DNA from: Fusarium oxysporum f. sp. lycopersici 4287
Taxonomy: Eukaryota > Ascomycota > Sordariomycetes > Hypocreales > Nectriaceae
Direction: 5' to 3'
DNA: 64,000 nucleotides
Assembly: GCF_000149955.1 (NCBI RefSeq)
Contig: NC_030990.1
Span: 4,391,482 to 4,455,481 of the forward strand
Below are positions 36,539-46,867 of this stretch, in pieces. The position numbers were made by a program, and so were the translations under genes. Each line of letters opens with the position of its first letter. Positions within the stretch are counted from its first letter, which is position 1. The notes beneath the pieces are model-generated. The model had not been told where the DNA came from. It searched no databases and saw nothing but the letters and a program-made list of their open reading frames with translations.

Positions 36539-37756
36539 TCAAGATGAGGGATAGTCAACTTCGATAGGCTGGGCAGGCACTAGCGTAGCCAACGACAAAT
36601 GCGGCCAAGTCAACCCATTAAAATTAAGAAAAACAGTCTGCGAGTACTGAATCTGCGTATAAGTCACAGGAATCGTCTTGGGGCCGGTAACAGGTCCAGG
36701 AGGTGTGACAGAGAATGTCGGCAGCGGAGGAGGCGTCTTGCCCTGGCCCTGCTTGTAAGCTGGCTGCAGAAGAAGAGCCTTTCCAGGAGTGTAGTTCTGG
36801 ACAGTAATCTCAGACTTGATCGTCTCGACCCAGAATGTGGAGTCCATCTGCACGGCGTTTGCGTTGGGGCCCTGAGAACTCGCTCCGACGAGGAAGGCGA
36901 TGTTGGCTGTTCCGCCGCCGGGGGTTGGAGCAAACTGTGTAGAGACTGTGAAAGTGCTGGTCTCGGTGATATTGAGCTGGCTGTTGATGTCAAGAAGAAT
37001 CTGGATTGGGTTGTCAAGAATAGCCTGGGTGATCGTTCCCTGCTGAATGAACAGGGTGAGATCCTGGGGTAGACGTGCTGTGTTGTTAAGGGAGGCTGTC
37101 TGGCTGGGCTTGACCTGAGTATTCCCCTTGTCCCCAATGACGAAAGGAGTGATAGGTCGTGGGCCGATATCTGGCGCTCCCTGGGTCACGTTGGGAGGGT
37201 TGCCCTGTGCATTGATGGTAGTTCCGTGAGGGATAGAGCCAAGGCGGACAAGCGTGTTCCCCTCCACGGGGTTATTCTTCGTCGGAGGAACGTTCAACCA
37301 GAAGCCGGTCTCAGTATGAATACCCGTCTTAGTACCGTCGGCCTTGCCGGTAGCTGTGTTGGTAACATCATTGACGGTCTGGAGATACGTGACACCATTG
37401 ATAATAATGTCATTCTGCTGCTCAAGACCACGGTTTGGAACCTTTCCCAGAGGTTGAGAAAATACCATATCCTCTTGCGTCAGATTGAGCTCAAGGACTG
37501 AGACATTGGGAGGCGAGGGAGGGGCAGGGAGGACGGGATTGGTGAAGGTGGTAGTAGTGGGGGAGACGGAGTTTGGTCGGAAGATGGTGTTGAAGCCAGG
37601 CCCGGTCCAGGATCCGGTGAAGCTATCCAAGATGCCCAGAGGAGGATCTGGCTCGTCTCTTGGAGGTGGAGGGGTAGGATCAAAGTTGACTTCGTCGTAT
37701 TGGAAGCCTTTGGGGAGGTGAATACCAGCACGCGACGATTCTTTGGTAGGAGCCAT
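36539..37756 (-). CDS. conserved beta-rich protein of unknown function, 405 aa, intronless
   Basis: A single exon starts MAPTKESSRAGIHLPKGF. After a Pro-rich lead (TPPPPRDEPDPP), the segment LGILDSFTGSWTGPGFN followed by TIFRP resembles the opening strand of lipocalin/nitrobindin-like barrels. Later blocks include GIHTETGFWLNVP, RLGSIPHGTTINAQG and a strand-rich second half (TYTQIQYSQTVFLNFNG). I recall similar proteins in fungi and bacteria annotated only as hypothetical or heme-binding-like. No signal peptide is seen. It is convergent with the 626-aa P-47-like gene and divergent from the FAD oxidase, so it sits inside the intronless block. Confidence 0.65.
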   Translation of the reverse strand: MAPTKESSRAGIHLPKGFQYDEVNFDPTPPPPRDEPDPPLGILDSFTGSWTGPGFNTIFRPNSVSPTTTTFTNPVLPAPPSPPNVSVLELNLTQEDMVFSQPLGKVPNRGLEQQNDIIINGVTYLQTVNDVTNTATGKADGTKTGIHTETGFWLNVPPTKNNPVEGNTLVRLGSIPHGTTINAQGNPPNVTQGAPDIGPRPITPFVIGDKGNTQVKPSQTASLNNTARLPQDLTLFIQQGTITQAILDNPIQILLDINSQLNITETSTFTVSTQFAPTPGGGTANIAFLVGASSQGPNANAVQMDSTFWVETIKSEITVQNYTPGKALLLQPAYKQGQGKTPPPLPTFSVTPPGPVTGPKTIPVTYTQIQYSQTVFLNFNGLTWPHLSLATLVPAQPIEVDYPSS

Positions 37757-38698
37757 TATGCTTGCCGTGTAATCTTTGAATTGGTTGAGTATTCGGATGT
37801 CTTGGTGAGGATGATGGGCTTGATTGTGTAGCAGACGCTCACAGGTCTTATATTCGCAGGAAGTTGTTACTTGTCAGCACTTTGTCGCTCTAAGAGCATT
37901 CATATCAATACCAATACCTATCTGACTTTCAATGAGCACCTCACATGCCTCATCGCAGACGATCTATGCTACAACAGTACAAGCTTACCTCAATAGCTTA
38001 CTGAACACAGTAAGGCTCTTCATCCGTTGCCATACCACCCAGTGGCAACGTTCATATCACAAAGACACTTTCACTTCTAACGTGACGCGGCGGAAGCACG
38101 CTAACAGCTTCACATATCTCAGCTCGGATGATCTTCCAATATCCGCCCGCAGTGGCTGGCTGAAAACGTTCTCAACTTCCCCTCCTGTCCAGTAAGCATC
38201 CTCGAATTGGCAAGCTGACCACCTGTGGCTTACCGGCACGGGACAAAAGATCTCAACTTCCCCGCAACGACTCTAAGACAATATGCAGCCACTCACGTAT
38301 CAAGAATGAGACGGAATTGGCTTCTCGCGCATGTCACTGGCCACGGCCCGTCCCGATGAGTCGAGACTGGTCGTATTTTAGCGCGCTTTGCCGAATTGGT
38401 CTATCACATACCTGCAATGAAACGGGCACTCAGCCCGTGTTTGCTTGCGAATATTGGTGTTTTTATTGACATGTGAGATGAAAGCTGAAAATATTGGAAT
38501 GCAGGTGTCCATGAAGAGGCTGTGCATGCATTTTGGGTATTGAGCTGAATGGTCCAGGTGATCTGTGCGACTTCACATGTTGAAATCAGTCCCCTCACGA
38601 CAGTTCATACAACGGGTATAAGAACAGACTTCAAACCAGCTATCTTCATTCCGCATTCCCTATCAATCCACCACTACAAGCTTCTTCTACTCTCATCT
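37757..38698. promoter_or_regulatory. bidirectional promoter between the 405-aa gene and the FAD oxidase
   Basis: This 942-bp space separates divergent starts. It contains GTGGCTGGCTGAAAAC at 38152-38167, the same motif that is repeated at 2.1-7.3 kb. Confidence 0.45.
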
Positions 38699-40273
38699 AT
38701 GACTATCACCACCAAAATGGAGCCTTCCTTCCAAGGCAACCAATTCTTCCCCGGCACAGCTGCCTACAAGCGTGCCAACAACATCTACGCTACCTCCACT
38801 TACGGCGTCAGTCGCGACATGAACCCCTCCGAGATCCTCCAGCCCGCAAGCATTGAGGATATCCAAGAAGTCGTCAAGGCGGCTACCAAGATGGGCAAGC
38901 CTCTTGCCATCAGATCTGGTGGTCACCAATACAGCGGTGCATCTTCAACTGGCTCCCAGGGTATCCAGCTGGACTTGAAGCCTACTTTCCGACGCCCCAA
39001 CATTGATCTTAATATCCTGAGGGAAAATGGCAAGGTTTACCTTCGCTCTAGTGTCAGCTGGCAACTCACCGAGATCTTTGACTTTCTCAAAGATAACGGC
39101 GTTTTCATGCCGACTGGCCAGTGCTCTACTGTCTGTCTTGGTGGACACGTTCAGACTGGCGGTTATGGCATGCTTGCACGATCCTTTGGTCTTCTTGGAG
39201 ATTGGGTTCGTGAGCTTGAGATCGTTGACTATAACGGCGATGTAGTCAAGGTCACCAAAGACTCCCACCCAGATCTATTCTATGGCTTTCTCGGAGGCAG
39301 TCCTGGCAATCTTGGCGTCCTGACGCACTTCAAGATCGAAGTCCAGGATGACAAGAATCATCAGGGCTCCAAGGGCCTCTGGGTCGGCTTCGCCTACAAG
39401 GAGGAGACACTCAAGGCTCTACTCGATATTCTCGTCCAGAAGGGAGAGGATCCCAAGTTGCCTCGTGGTTACGACTTTACTGTCAACATTGTCAGCAGAC
39501 AGGCCAATCTTCTGGATCTTTTCCCTGGTTCTGAGGACGAGCTTAAGCAGAAACTTCCAGACGATGTCCACGACGGGAAGGACAATATTGCTGATCTGCT
39601 CAAGTTCAAGTACGCAATGATTGTCGTCTATGCACAATGGGTCAACGTCAACGAAGAGCCATACTCACCCGATCTCTTCACCCAGATCAAGAACGTGCCT
39701 AATGAGTTCAAGATTGTCAAAGAGGCTCCTGAAGGCACCCCGATGTCCGTTATCGCCTCCATGTGGCTGTTCGGGAGCCCTCGCGAGTTTCCCTACCCCT
39801 ACGACAAGCGCACCAACAGCACAACCTCAACCGAACTCTCCAAGACAGGCTGGTCATCTTGGTTCTCTGGTCGTATCAACGAGGTCATCAAAGACAAGCA
39901 CAATGGTCTTTGGGTCTCATCTCAACTCCAAGTCTACGGCGGCGAACAATCCATGTTCCGAAGGAACGCAGGCAACGGCACAGCTTATTGCTTCAGAGAT
40001 GCCACCTTTGGGGGGACCTGGGATGTGTTCTATCAGGGTACCAAGGAAGCAGCCGAGAAGTGGCAGGCGGTGAACGACGAGGGCAGAGCGAAGTACTTTA
40101 GCAAGGCGGATCGTCGTGTTCTCTGGGGATCTTATGGTGATTGGAACATGAAGGATGTTTGGCAGTTCTACTACGATCCAGAGACGTATAAGAAGATGCA
40201 GAAGATCAGGCAGACGTATGATCCAAAGGGTACGTTTACTGCGAACCCTTTCTGCGTGGAAGCTTTGAAGTAG
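38699..40273 (+). CDS. berberine-bridge-enzyme-like FAD oxidase, 524 aa, intronless
   Basis: A single exon begins at MTITTKMEPS; an ATG at 38717 is an alternative. The FAD-binding (PCMH-type) domain includes LQPASIEDIQEVVKAATK and IRSGGHQYSG, whose His (about 75) is the usual 8-alpha-histidyl flavin site. GQCSTVCLGGHVQTGGYG supplies a Cys (about 141-145) for the second covalent bond. GGSPGNLGVLTHFKIEV ends the domain. The C-terminus has the BBE-type YDPKGTFTANPFCVE. Such enzymes oxidise alcohols, sugars or alkaloid-like substrates with O2 and release H2O2. No signal peptide is seen, so it is probably intracellular, unlike most secreted relatives. Confidence 0.85.
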   Translation: MTITTKMEPSFQGNQFFPGTAAYKRANNIYATSTYGVSRDMNPSEILQPASIEDIQEVVKAATKMGKPLAIRSGGHQYSGASSTGSQGIQLDLKPTFRRPNIDLNILRENGKVYLRSSVSWQLTEIFDFLKDNGVFMPTGQCSTVCLGGHVQTGGYGMLARSFGLLGDWVRELEIVDYNGDVVKVTKDSHPDLFYGFLGGSPGNLGVLTHFKIEVQDDKNHQGSKGLWVGFAYKEETLKALLDILVQKGEDPKLPRGYDFTVNIVSRQANLLDLFPGSEDELKQKLPDDVHDGKDNIADLLKFKYAMIVVYAQWVNVNEEPYSPDLFTQIKNVPNEFKIVKEAPEGTPMSVIASMWLFGSPREFPYPYDKRTNSTTSTELSKTGWSSWFSGRINEVIKDKHNGLWVSSQLQVYGGEQSMFRRNAGNGTAYCFRDATFGGTWDVFYQGTKEAAEKWQAVNDEGRAKYFSKADRRVLWGSYGDWNMKDVWQFYYDPETYKKMQKIRQTYDPKGTFTANPFCVEALK

Positions 40274-40998
40274 GCAATAGTTACCCAAGCCTTTAGCAAT
40301 TTCCCAATAAGCACGCTCACTAAGAAGACTTCTTGTTTCCAATACTTTTCAAGGTACTCTGAAATAATTATATCCTATTTTATCTTAGATATGGGTATTA
40401 GAAATAGATGCATATTTACCTATCTAAATCCTTATCTAAATTATAAAAATATGCTCAAGCGCCCAAAACTGTTTATGGGAAAAACCAGCGAGAACAGGTT
40501 ACGTGGCAAACACGCCGCATACATGCTGTAAGGTTCATTATCCACCAAAGGCGATAGCGACAGTTTGCCAAGCCAGCTTCGGGTTCTAGAAGTGCTGCAT
40601 AGCCTACGGGGGTTAAACAAGCTTATCTTCGCATTGGGCTGGATGACATGAACCCTGCTAGTGAAGTAATATGGGACGACAAGTTTTCCGACGTATGCGA
40701 CGTCATTGGGTCATGCAGCAGGTCGAGGTCAGAATCCCCAGGCACTTTTGGTACCCTGCAAGGCAGACTAGAGTGAAATTTCGGTTAGACTCCCGTCAGC
40801 TGAATGCTTTGCCTCTCGTAATGTTGCGGCACATTTAGTGGGCATGCTGCGATCCTTCGAGCTACTAAGCCACCACCATCCATTGGGGCTTAGCTATCAA
40901 TCGTTATCAGAGCCAATACCAAGAGCCTGGTTATTTATTCTAGTGTCTGCATATTTGAATCATTACTCGTATTGTTGTTTCAGCATTGTATCGTCGAT
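40274..40998. other. intergenic region
   Basis: AT-rich just after the oxidase stop (several TATTTTAT-like stretches). No gene is seen. Confidence 0.4.
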
Positions 40999-41298
40999 AT
41001 GTCACCAATTTCTGAACCCCAACCAGCCGCCCAGCCTGCTGGTGCGAAGGCTTCTCAGCCTGTGCAAATGTCTCAGCCGAGAACGCAGCAGCCTATGAGT
41101 ATGGGTTTCATGTCAATTATCAGGTGCCCGCAAGCTGATTAACGTCTTGATATAGAATTCCAAAGGCCACAAGGGCGCGCAGATCCTAGAGCCAATCGCA
41201 GACGTCCTCGTGATGATCCAGAGCGCGATGGGTGCTGTCGCGGCCTAAATTGCTTATCGGGCGTTTATATGATCCCCTGCGCGTGCACACTGTGCTGA
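40999..41298 (+). CDS. small Cys-rich C-tail protein, 82 aa, two exons
   Basis: Exon 1 (40999-41104) encodes a Gln/Pro/Ser-rich start (MSPISEPQPAAQPAGAKASQ). A 51-bp intron (GTTTCA...GATATAG, branch-like CTGAT/TTAAC) leads to exon 2 (41156-41298). Exon 2 has an Arg/Asp-rich middle and ends DGCCRGLNCLSGVYMIPCAC plus TLC. Seven of the last 23 residues are Cys. A polar disordered head with a short cysteine-rich hydrophobic tail recalls small membrane-associated CYSTM-like proteins. That comparison is an inference. The donor is not canonical beyond GT, which lowers confidence. Confidence 0.5.
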
Positions 41299-41719
41299 AT
41301 GAATACTTCGTGCTTGGATTCGAATGGAGCGTAAGGGATGAAGACAATGATAGTGAAGCTATGGGTAATAGTGCTGTAGCCCATCATGTATACTTGTCTT
41401 GAGGATTGTCTCGCTGGTTAAGTTCGAGTATGGTCGACTTGATGCATGATAATAATGGCTGATTCGGTCTGGACTAATACAGACGCAATCGGTTACTGTC
41501 TGGAAAGTGCGAAAGCCCGAGCCAGTCCGTTACCCTCCTTAGGCTATCGTCATGTTGTTCTTCTATCCACACAGGCACTCTCAAAGATATCAAGTCAGTC
41601 TAAGAACAGGTCCATTCACATCGCCAAATAGGCACTACAGATGAGGCTAGTTCAAACTTGAAACTACCTAATATATAGCTTATGCCTTTAGTTACAAAAT
41701 GCTAGTATGATAGAACTTC
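41299..41719. other. intergenic region
   Basis: No gene is seen. Confidence 0.4.
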
Positions 41720-42115
41720 CTAACAACCGACTACAGTATAGTAATCCCATTGGAACTGAGGACCAATGCAGACGCCCTGATTGGTCGCATCATAAAACTG
41801 CTGCGGTACGCCATCATCGCAATCGTCCTCGTTAGCATACAGGTCAATTTGGCAGTTACCCATATTTTCAAGCCAGAACCCTCTATGAGGATTCGGAATA
41901 CTGGTACAGTCTGGGCGGGCGAGAGGGCATTAGTCGTCATTACTGGAAGTGCCTTATCATCAGGATCTAGGAATGGAGCAAGTACCTTTATTACCATCTC
42001 CCCGAAGGTCACCCGACGGAGTCGACTCGCAGTCGCCGTCACCATAAATAGTAAACTTCCAAGCATTAGCCACTGTTGCCAGGAGCAGCAGAGCCGTCTT
42101 GCGGGTGAGCATCAT
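41720..42115 (-). CDS. small secreted cysteine-rich protein, 106 aa (effector-like)
   Basis: Exon 1 (42115-41986) begins with a clear signal peptide (MMLTRKTALLLLATVANA) and WKFTIYGDGDCESTPSG. A 75-bp intron (GTACTT, branch GACTAAT, end GCCCAG) leads to exon 2 (41910-41720), reading CTSIPNPHRGFWLENMGNCQ, NEDDCDDGVPQQFYDATNQG, VCIGPQFQWDYY and a final VVGC. The mature part of about 88 residues has six cysteines, enough for three disulfides. Without splicing, this locus shows only misleading frames. The size, signal peptide and cysteine content are those of fungal effector candidates. No homologue is recognised. Confidence 0.7.
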
Positions 42116-42395
42116 TGTTGCTTTGGGCAGAAGGCGGAACACGTGCTCGGACCTTGATTAGGTCGTCTTCGTACGCCGGGTCGTTTTCAAGGCGTCTAGA
42201 ACTAGCAGCGTGGAGGAGAGCTTGACGGAAGACAGGCACGTCAATCTTGGTGGAGATCTCAATAAGGATATCTGTTTTCCACTGGTCGCCGTAGATTAAG
42301 TAGCGGATGGGAAAGGGGACGTCAGCTGCGTAGTCGGCTTCGTACTGTTCGAAGACAATATCGCGCCAGGTCTTGTTGAGGTTTCTGGATGTCAT
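42066..42395 (-). CDS. possible hypothetical protein, 109 aa, overlapping the secreted-protein start
   Basis: The open frame begins MTSRNLNKTWRDIVFEQYEA and has a protein-like middle (FPIRYLIYGDQWKTDILIEI). Its last 50 bp overlap the first exon of the secreted Cys-rich gene in another frame, so both cannot be entirely right as drawn. An intron near 42150 may end this gene differently, or it may be the leader of the downstream transcript. No domain is recognised. Confidence 0.35.
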   Translation of the reverse strand: MTSRNLNKTWRDIVFEQYEADYAADVPFPIRYLIYGDQWKTDILIEISTKIDVPVFRQALLHAASSRRLENDPAYEDDLIKVRARVPPSAQSNNDAHPQDGSAAPGNSG

Positions 42396-42504
42396 GCTGG
42401 AGTAGAGGGGACTCTTGGGGAGCGGAATAAGCTGGATATTTATCTTCTTTTCACTCGTTGGTCTTGCCTAGACTCTTACTTGTTGTCCCTTTTTCAAAAG
42501 CCAC

Positions 42505-42742
42505 AGTTCAAGGCTGGTTGTCGAAGCGTAGTACCAAAGTAAACTGCAGCTGGCAGGTTGAATCAGGAAATCTCCGAGCTGACTGTCAAAGCGCAGCGCC
42601 AAGTGTAGATCAAAGAGGTTATTATGTTGGTTGTCCAAGTCGGAGTCCCAAATGTAGACACGATTGGTGGGTTGAATCAAGGAAGTTGAGTTGTCGTGTT
42701 GGTTGTTGGTTGTTGGTTGTTGGCTGTTGGCTGTTGGCTGTT
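42505..42742. repeat. imperfect tandem repeats ending in six 7-bp units
   Basis: Positions 42701-42742 are six exact 7-mers: three GGTTGTT then three GGCTGTT. Just before them, about 42505-42700 holds roughly three degenerate copies of a longer unit with shared blocks GTCNAAGCG, AGTNCCAA and GGTTGAATCA. The array is intergenic and gives no continuous frame. Confidence 0.7.
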
Positions 42743-44603
42743 AAACGTAGATCGAGATGGCCGAGTTCAAGTTGTGGCATCATTAGTAAATGCGGGGTCA
42801 GCACCAAATCTATGCCTCAGGTTAGGGAGATCAGTCATCAAATAGAGTGAGCGATACATAGTAGTACCTATGGCCCGTCGGGAAATTAATTGTGCATTTC
42901 GGCACTAGCCTAAGTATCTTCCTTTGCCTTATACTGAAAGGTGCACACATACCAGTTCATACCCAGGTATGAGACGTTTGTTGCGTAAATACTGGCCGGG
43001 GTCTTGTGATGAAAACAAGTCGTTGCAGGCGATCAGCACAAAGTTTTCTCAAAGCAGAAGTAGCCGAAGCGGCAGAATCTACATATGTCAAACAAGGTAC
43101 TTTCTATCAAGGTGTAAAACAGACGATCCCGATATGCACCCAGGTTGACAATAACCATCAAACCACCCACTCTTACATCATTATCTCATGCTAGTCAGGA
43201 AGTTATTTTTGAGCCACCAAATCATTGTTTGAAATGGACCGGCAGCGCGCTGATCAGTCCACTTGTCTCGAGAACTCGTATTCAGCCAACAGCACGCATA
43301 ACGGGAGGAATACCGCTGTATCAGAAGACTCTGGCCAATCTACCAATGCAAGGTCATGTGCAACTGAGTAGAAGTAGGTCACATTACGGCTGGGCCTTAA
43401 GTCATACTTAATAGCAAGACTGTAACTGTTTTGCTTGTATGACTGTTATTGATGGACTATCTGATCTCAACGACTGCTCAACTGTTTGCCGCATTGGGTG
43501 AGGGAGTTACACGCATCTGTAATTACTCCTACTTTGGACGTCTCCCAAGGTTCTGTAATCCTAGATATAAACTGCCTAGGTAGTGTCTCTCGTGAAATTT
43601 CTCACAGAAGCTTTCAGAGTGCCGTGGGAATAGCCTATTAACCACAACATAATTTTGGTGAATGGTGTGTTTATTTTTTTTACGCCAGATCAGACCAGAG
43701 ATGTTCTGATTGCTAACGGGAAGGTTGTTGCGTGTGTGTGGAATAGTAGTACGCTCAACCGACTATTAATATAACGAATTAAGAAGTGATGTGATTAGAG
43801 GCGGAGCATCTATTGCAGGCACATAGACTGGATGAGCTGAGAAGATTTAGTGCTGGTAAAGATTGGAAGGTATTGGATACGTTTTTGCGCGTATCGGGAA
43901 TGGAAGTAGCTTACTCCCGATCTCTCTAACACTTGGCAGCTTTAAACCACGTATGCTGTCCTAGAACCCAGGCGGACACTTGGGCTCAGAGGAATCGATT
44001 GTGACTCCTTGTTCAAGACTGACATACAAAATTAACTCAGCCCTTCTCATCAGAGTGGGTCTTTGTCCCTGATAGGAGCTGACTGCAGGCAAATGCTCCA
44101 CAGCCATAAAAGCGATATGCCGTCCTGAGCCAAATATCTAGAGGAAGTGCAAGGGGATACAATAGACTGCTTGTATTACGCTATAACCTATAGCAGCTCC
44201 TTGGCTCCCATAAGTAGAGACCACTCGACTACAGCTTTCTTCAATCATTAGCAATTGCTAGTCGTCTCTAAGCTATAGAATGCCTCGCGATCACGGATCC
44301 ACCCAGGAGGGGGTCGCTGAGACTTGTGGAAGACGTGGCAATGCGAGGTCAATTGGCAAGGCGTTGAGTTCAGTGGTTAAATTATATCTAACACGCCTAA
44401 AGGATTCCCAAAGAATCGGAATGACTATTCTGAAGCGGCTTATGAGCGTGCGAGGATGGGATGGTGGTGATGGGTACGGTCGGCCACACTCTCTAAGGAT
44501 AATGAGACTGATTGGTTAAAATCAGTTACGCTTCAATTCGCTATCAGTATATTTAAACATTTTCTTTATATCTTAAGTCAACAACAGGGCCAATGCCCGC
44601 CCT
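42743..44603. other. gene-poor stretch
   Basis: No gene is supported. A 79-codon + strand frame at 44280-44519 has no recognisable features. Confidence 0.4.
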
Positions 44604-46789
44604 CTAGCTAGAGTAAGGCTTTCCCTTCTTAAGAGTCTCAAGAACAGCAACACTAAGATTAGGAAGCTTAAAGTTGAAGGCACCCTTTCCATCAGCCTTG
44701 AGAACAGTCTTCTTAGTATCAACAACATTGTTACCCTTGTGAGGATCGTTGAACGCAAAAGGATCTTTCTCCTTGTTGGTCAGAAGAGTAAGCTCGGCCT
44801 GAGCACCGGGTTTGACACCCTCGAAGGACAGAGAGACAGGAACGTCAGCGCCCTTGGTGGTGTTGTACGCAGCACCCTTCCAGATAAGAGTTCCCTTGTC
44901 CTCGTTCTTGCCAGCGACGTAGTAGAGAGGGTCGAAGTTGGAGGTGGCAGGGAGGGTATGTGTCATAGGGTGTCCGGCGAAGAGGGACCAGACGTACCAA
45001 CTGGTAGAGCGGGTGGTCATGGCAGAATCGGCGGCGAATTGGATCATGGTGATAGACCACTGCCAGCGGTTCTCGTTCTTAAGGATAGGAGCGTAGAAAG
45101 TTCCGGGGATGCGATCAGCGTTGCGCTCATAGCCGCAGAGAGCGACGGCCTCGCCGACACCAGAGATCCACCAGGGATAAGGCATCAAATTGCCACTCCA
45201 GCCAGTGCCACCGTTGGGGTGAGTAGAAGCCACCTCGCCAATTATATGGCCGTACTTGTTGTTATCAAACAGGTTGAACTCCTCAACTAGAGCATTAGGC
45301 TCGCGGTAAGGATGGTAGTCGCCGATTCCAGGAGCAGGAATGTCAAAACCAGCATTCTCCTTGTCACCAACGGGGTCAAAAGAAGCGCCGGAGGAGATTA
45401 CGGTGAGATCAGGGTGAGCCTTCTTAATGGCATCGAGGAACATGGGGAAGCGGTACTCCTTGTAAGAGTTCCAGCCGGTGGGGTAGCCAGCGAGCCAATC
45501 CTCGTTTCCGATTTCAACGTATGAGAGTCTGAAAGGCTTGGGGTGGCCGAGCTCAGCACGCTTCTTACCCCACTTTGAAGTGACAGGACCTCGAATGAAT
45601 TCGATCTCGTCGAGGGCGTCGTCGATGAGAGGCTGGAGTTGGTCCTTGGGAGTGACGGAGCCATCGAGGGAAAGACCAGCATAGACACCGACAACTAAAA
45701 GTCGTTAGCACTAGCTCGATGAGTTGGAAGGATATGAGACTCACTGATTTCGAGGTTCATATCCTCAGCCCACTGAAGGTACTCCAAGATTCCAAGACCG
45801 TGGGTCTGCTGGTAGTTCCAGACACCCTCGAAACCAGGGCGGTTGCGGAGAGGTCCGAGGGTATCCTTCCAGTCCCACCAGGTCTTGTTGGTGTTGCCCT
45901 CGAGCATGTTACCACCAGGGAAGCGCAGCAGGCTCTTTTCTGCATGTCAGCGACTACTCGCGAGAGACGTGAGACGGTGAACTCACGGGGTGGAGACCTT
46001 CGAGAGCCTCAGCAAGGTCAACTCGAAGACCGTTCTTGCGGCCCTTGTAGGTAGGAGGGAACAAGCTGATGAGGTTAAAGTCCAGGGCTCCATCAGCGCC
46101 CTAATAGATGTCAGTATATGTCACGCCTCGGTTTTGATTGTGACTCACCTTGGGATCATAGGTAATAGCAAAAGTGTTGTTGCTGTTAGGAGCATTCTTG
46201 TTAGGAGTAAGCACAAACTCATGCTCAACCCACTGCTTCTTGTTGGCCTTGGACTTGACTTTGACGCTACCAAAGACATCGTCGGTAAGGTTTGATCGCA
46301 GAGAAGCAGTAAAGTGGCCCTTGTAAGCACCCTTGACCCAGAAAGAGCCAGTGTACTTCTGCTTCTTGACATCCATTCCCCAGTAACCCTCGTTGAGGAA
46401 GCCAATCTCCTTGGACTTGCTCTCTCCAGACTTGACGTTCATAGAAACAGGGAGAGCGTCAGAGAGAGGGTCATCGAGACGGTTGAGGGAGAGCTTAGCA
46501 TCGTTGATAGATCTCCAACCAGACAGAGAAACAGGGTATTTCTTGCTGTACTGGAAAGCTCGGTTGCGGATGAGTTCAGCGTAGATGCCGCCATCACCGG
46601 AGTTGTTAATATCCTAGCCCAAGTTAGCATTCCAATCATCATCAGCGCTGAGTCAAGACCAACCTCGTGAAGGAAGCCATATTGGTGACCGCTAGTGGCG
46701 TTTCCGCCCTTGCTGTCCACCTTGATGTCGACAGACTCAACAGCCACGAAGCAAGCCGCAGCCGCAAGGATTGAACTGAAGCGAACCAT
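44604..46789 (-). CDS. abfA: secreted GH51 alpha-L-arabinofuranosidase, 661 aa
   Basis: Five exons (46789-46664, 46613-46149, 46100-45987, 45934-45745, 45694-44604) join in frame through introns of 48-52 bp. A signal peptide ([19 protein letters not shown]) precedes [20 protein letters not shown] and [10 protein letters not shown], hallmarks of GH51. A beta-sandwich CBM-like region follows, then the barrel with [21 protein letters not shown] (acid/base Glu near 359) and HIIGEVAST (nucleophile Glu near 450). The C-terminal beta domain ends [13 protein letters not shown]. It removes arabinose side chains from arabinoxylan and arabinan outside the cell. A sugar transporter lies downstream on the same strand. 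The symbol follows the usual Aspergillus name. Confidence 0.92.
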
Positions 46790-46857
46790 GATGTCAAATC
46801 TCGACCTTGCCTTGCAGATGAGGTGAGATTTTCAGAAACTCCGACGCTGCTACGGTC

Positions 46858-46867
46858 TTATATATAG
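46858..46867 (-). promoter_or_regulatory. TATA box of the GH51 gene
   Basis: On the minus strand, TATATATAAG lies about 70 bp upstream of the ATG at 46789. Confidence 0.55.

Noticed and set aside
36599..37137. 157-codon frames on both strands
   Set aside because: Shadows of the 405-aa intronless gene in other frames; residue composition is not protein-like.
44739..45290. 183-codon + strand frame
   Set aside because: Antisense to the GH51 catalytic exon; no independent support.
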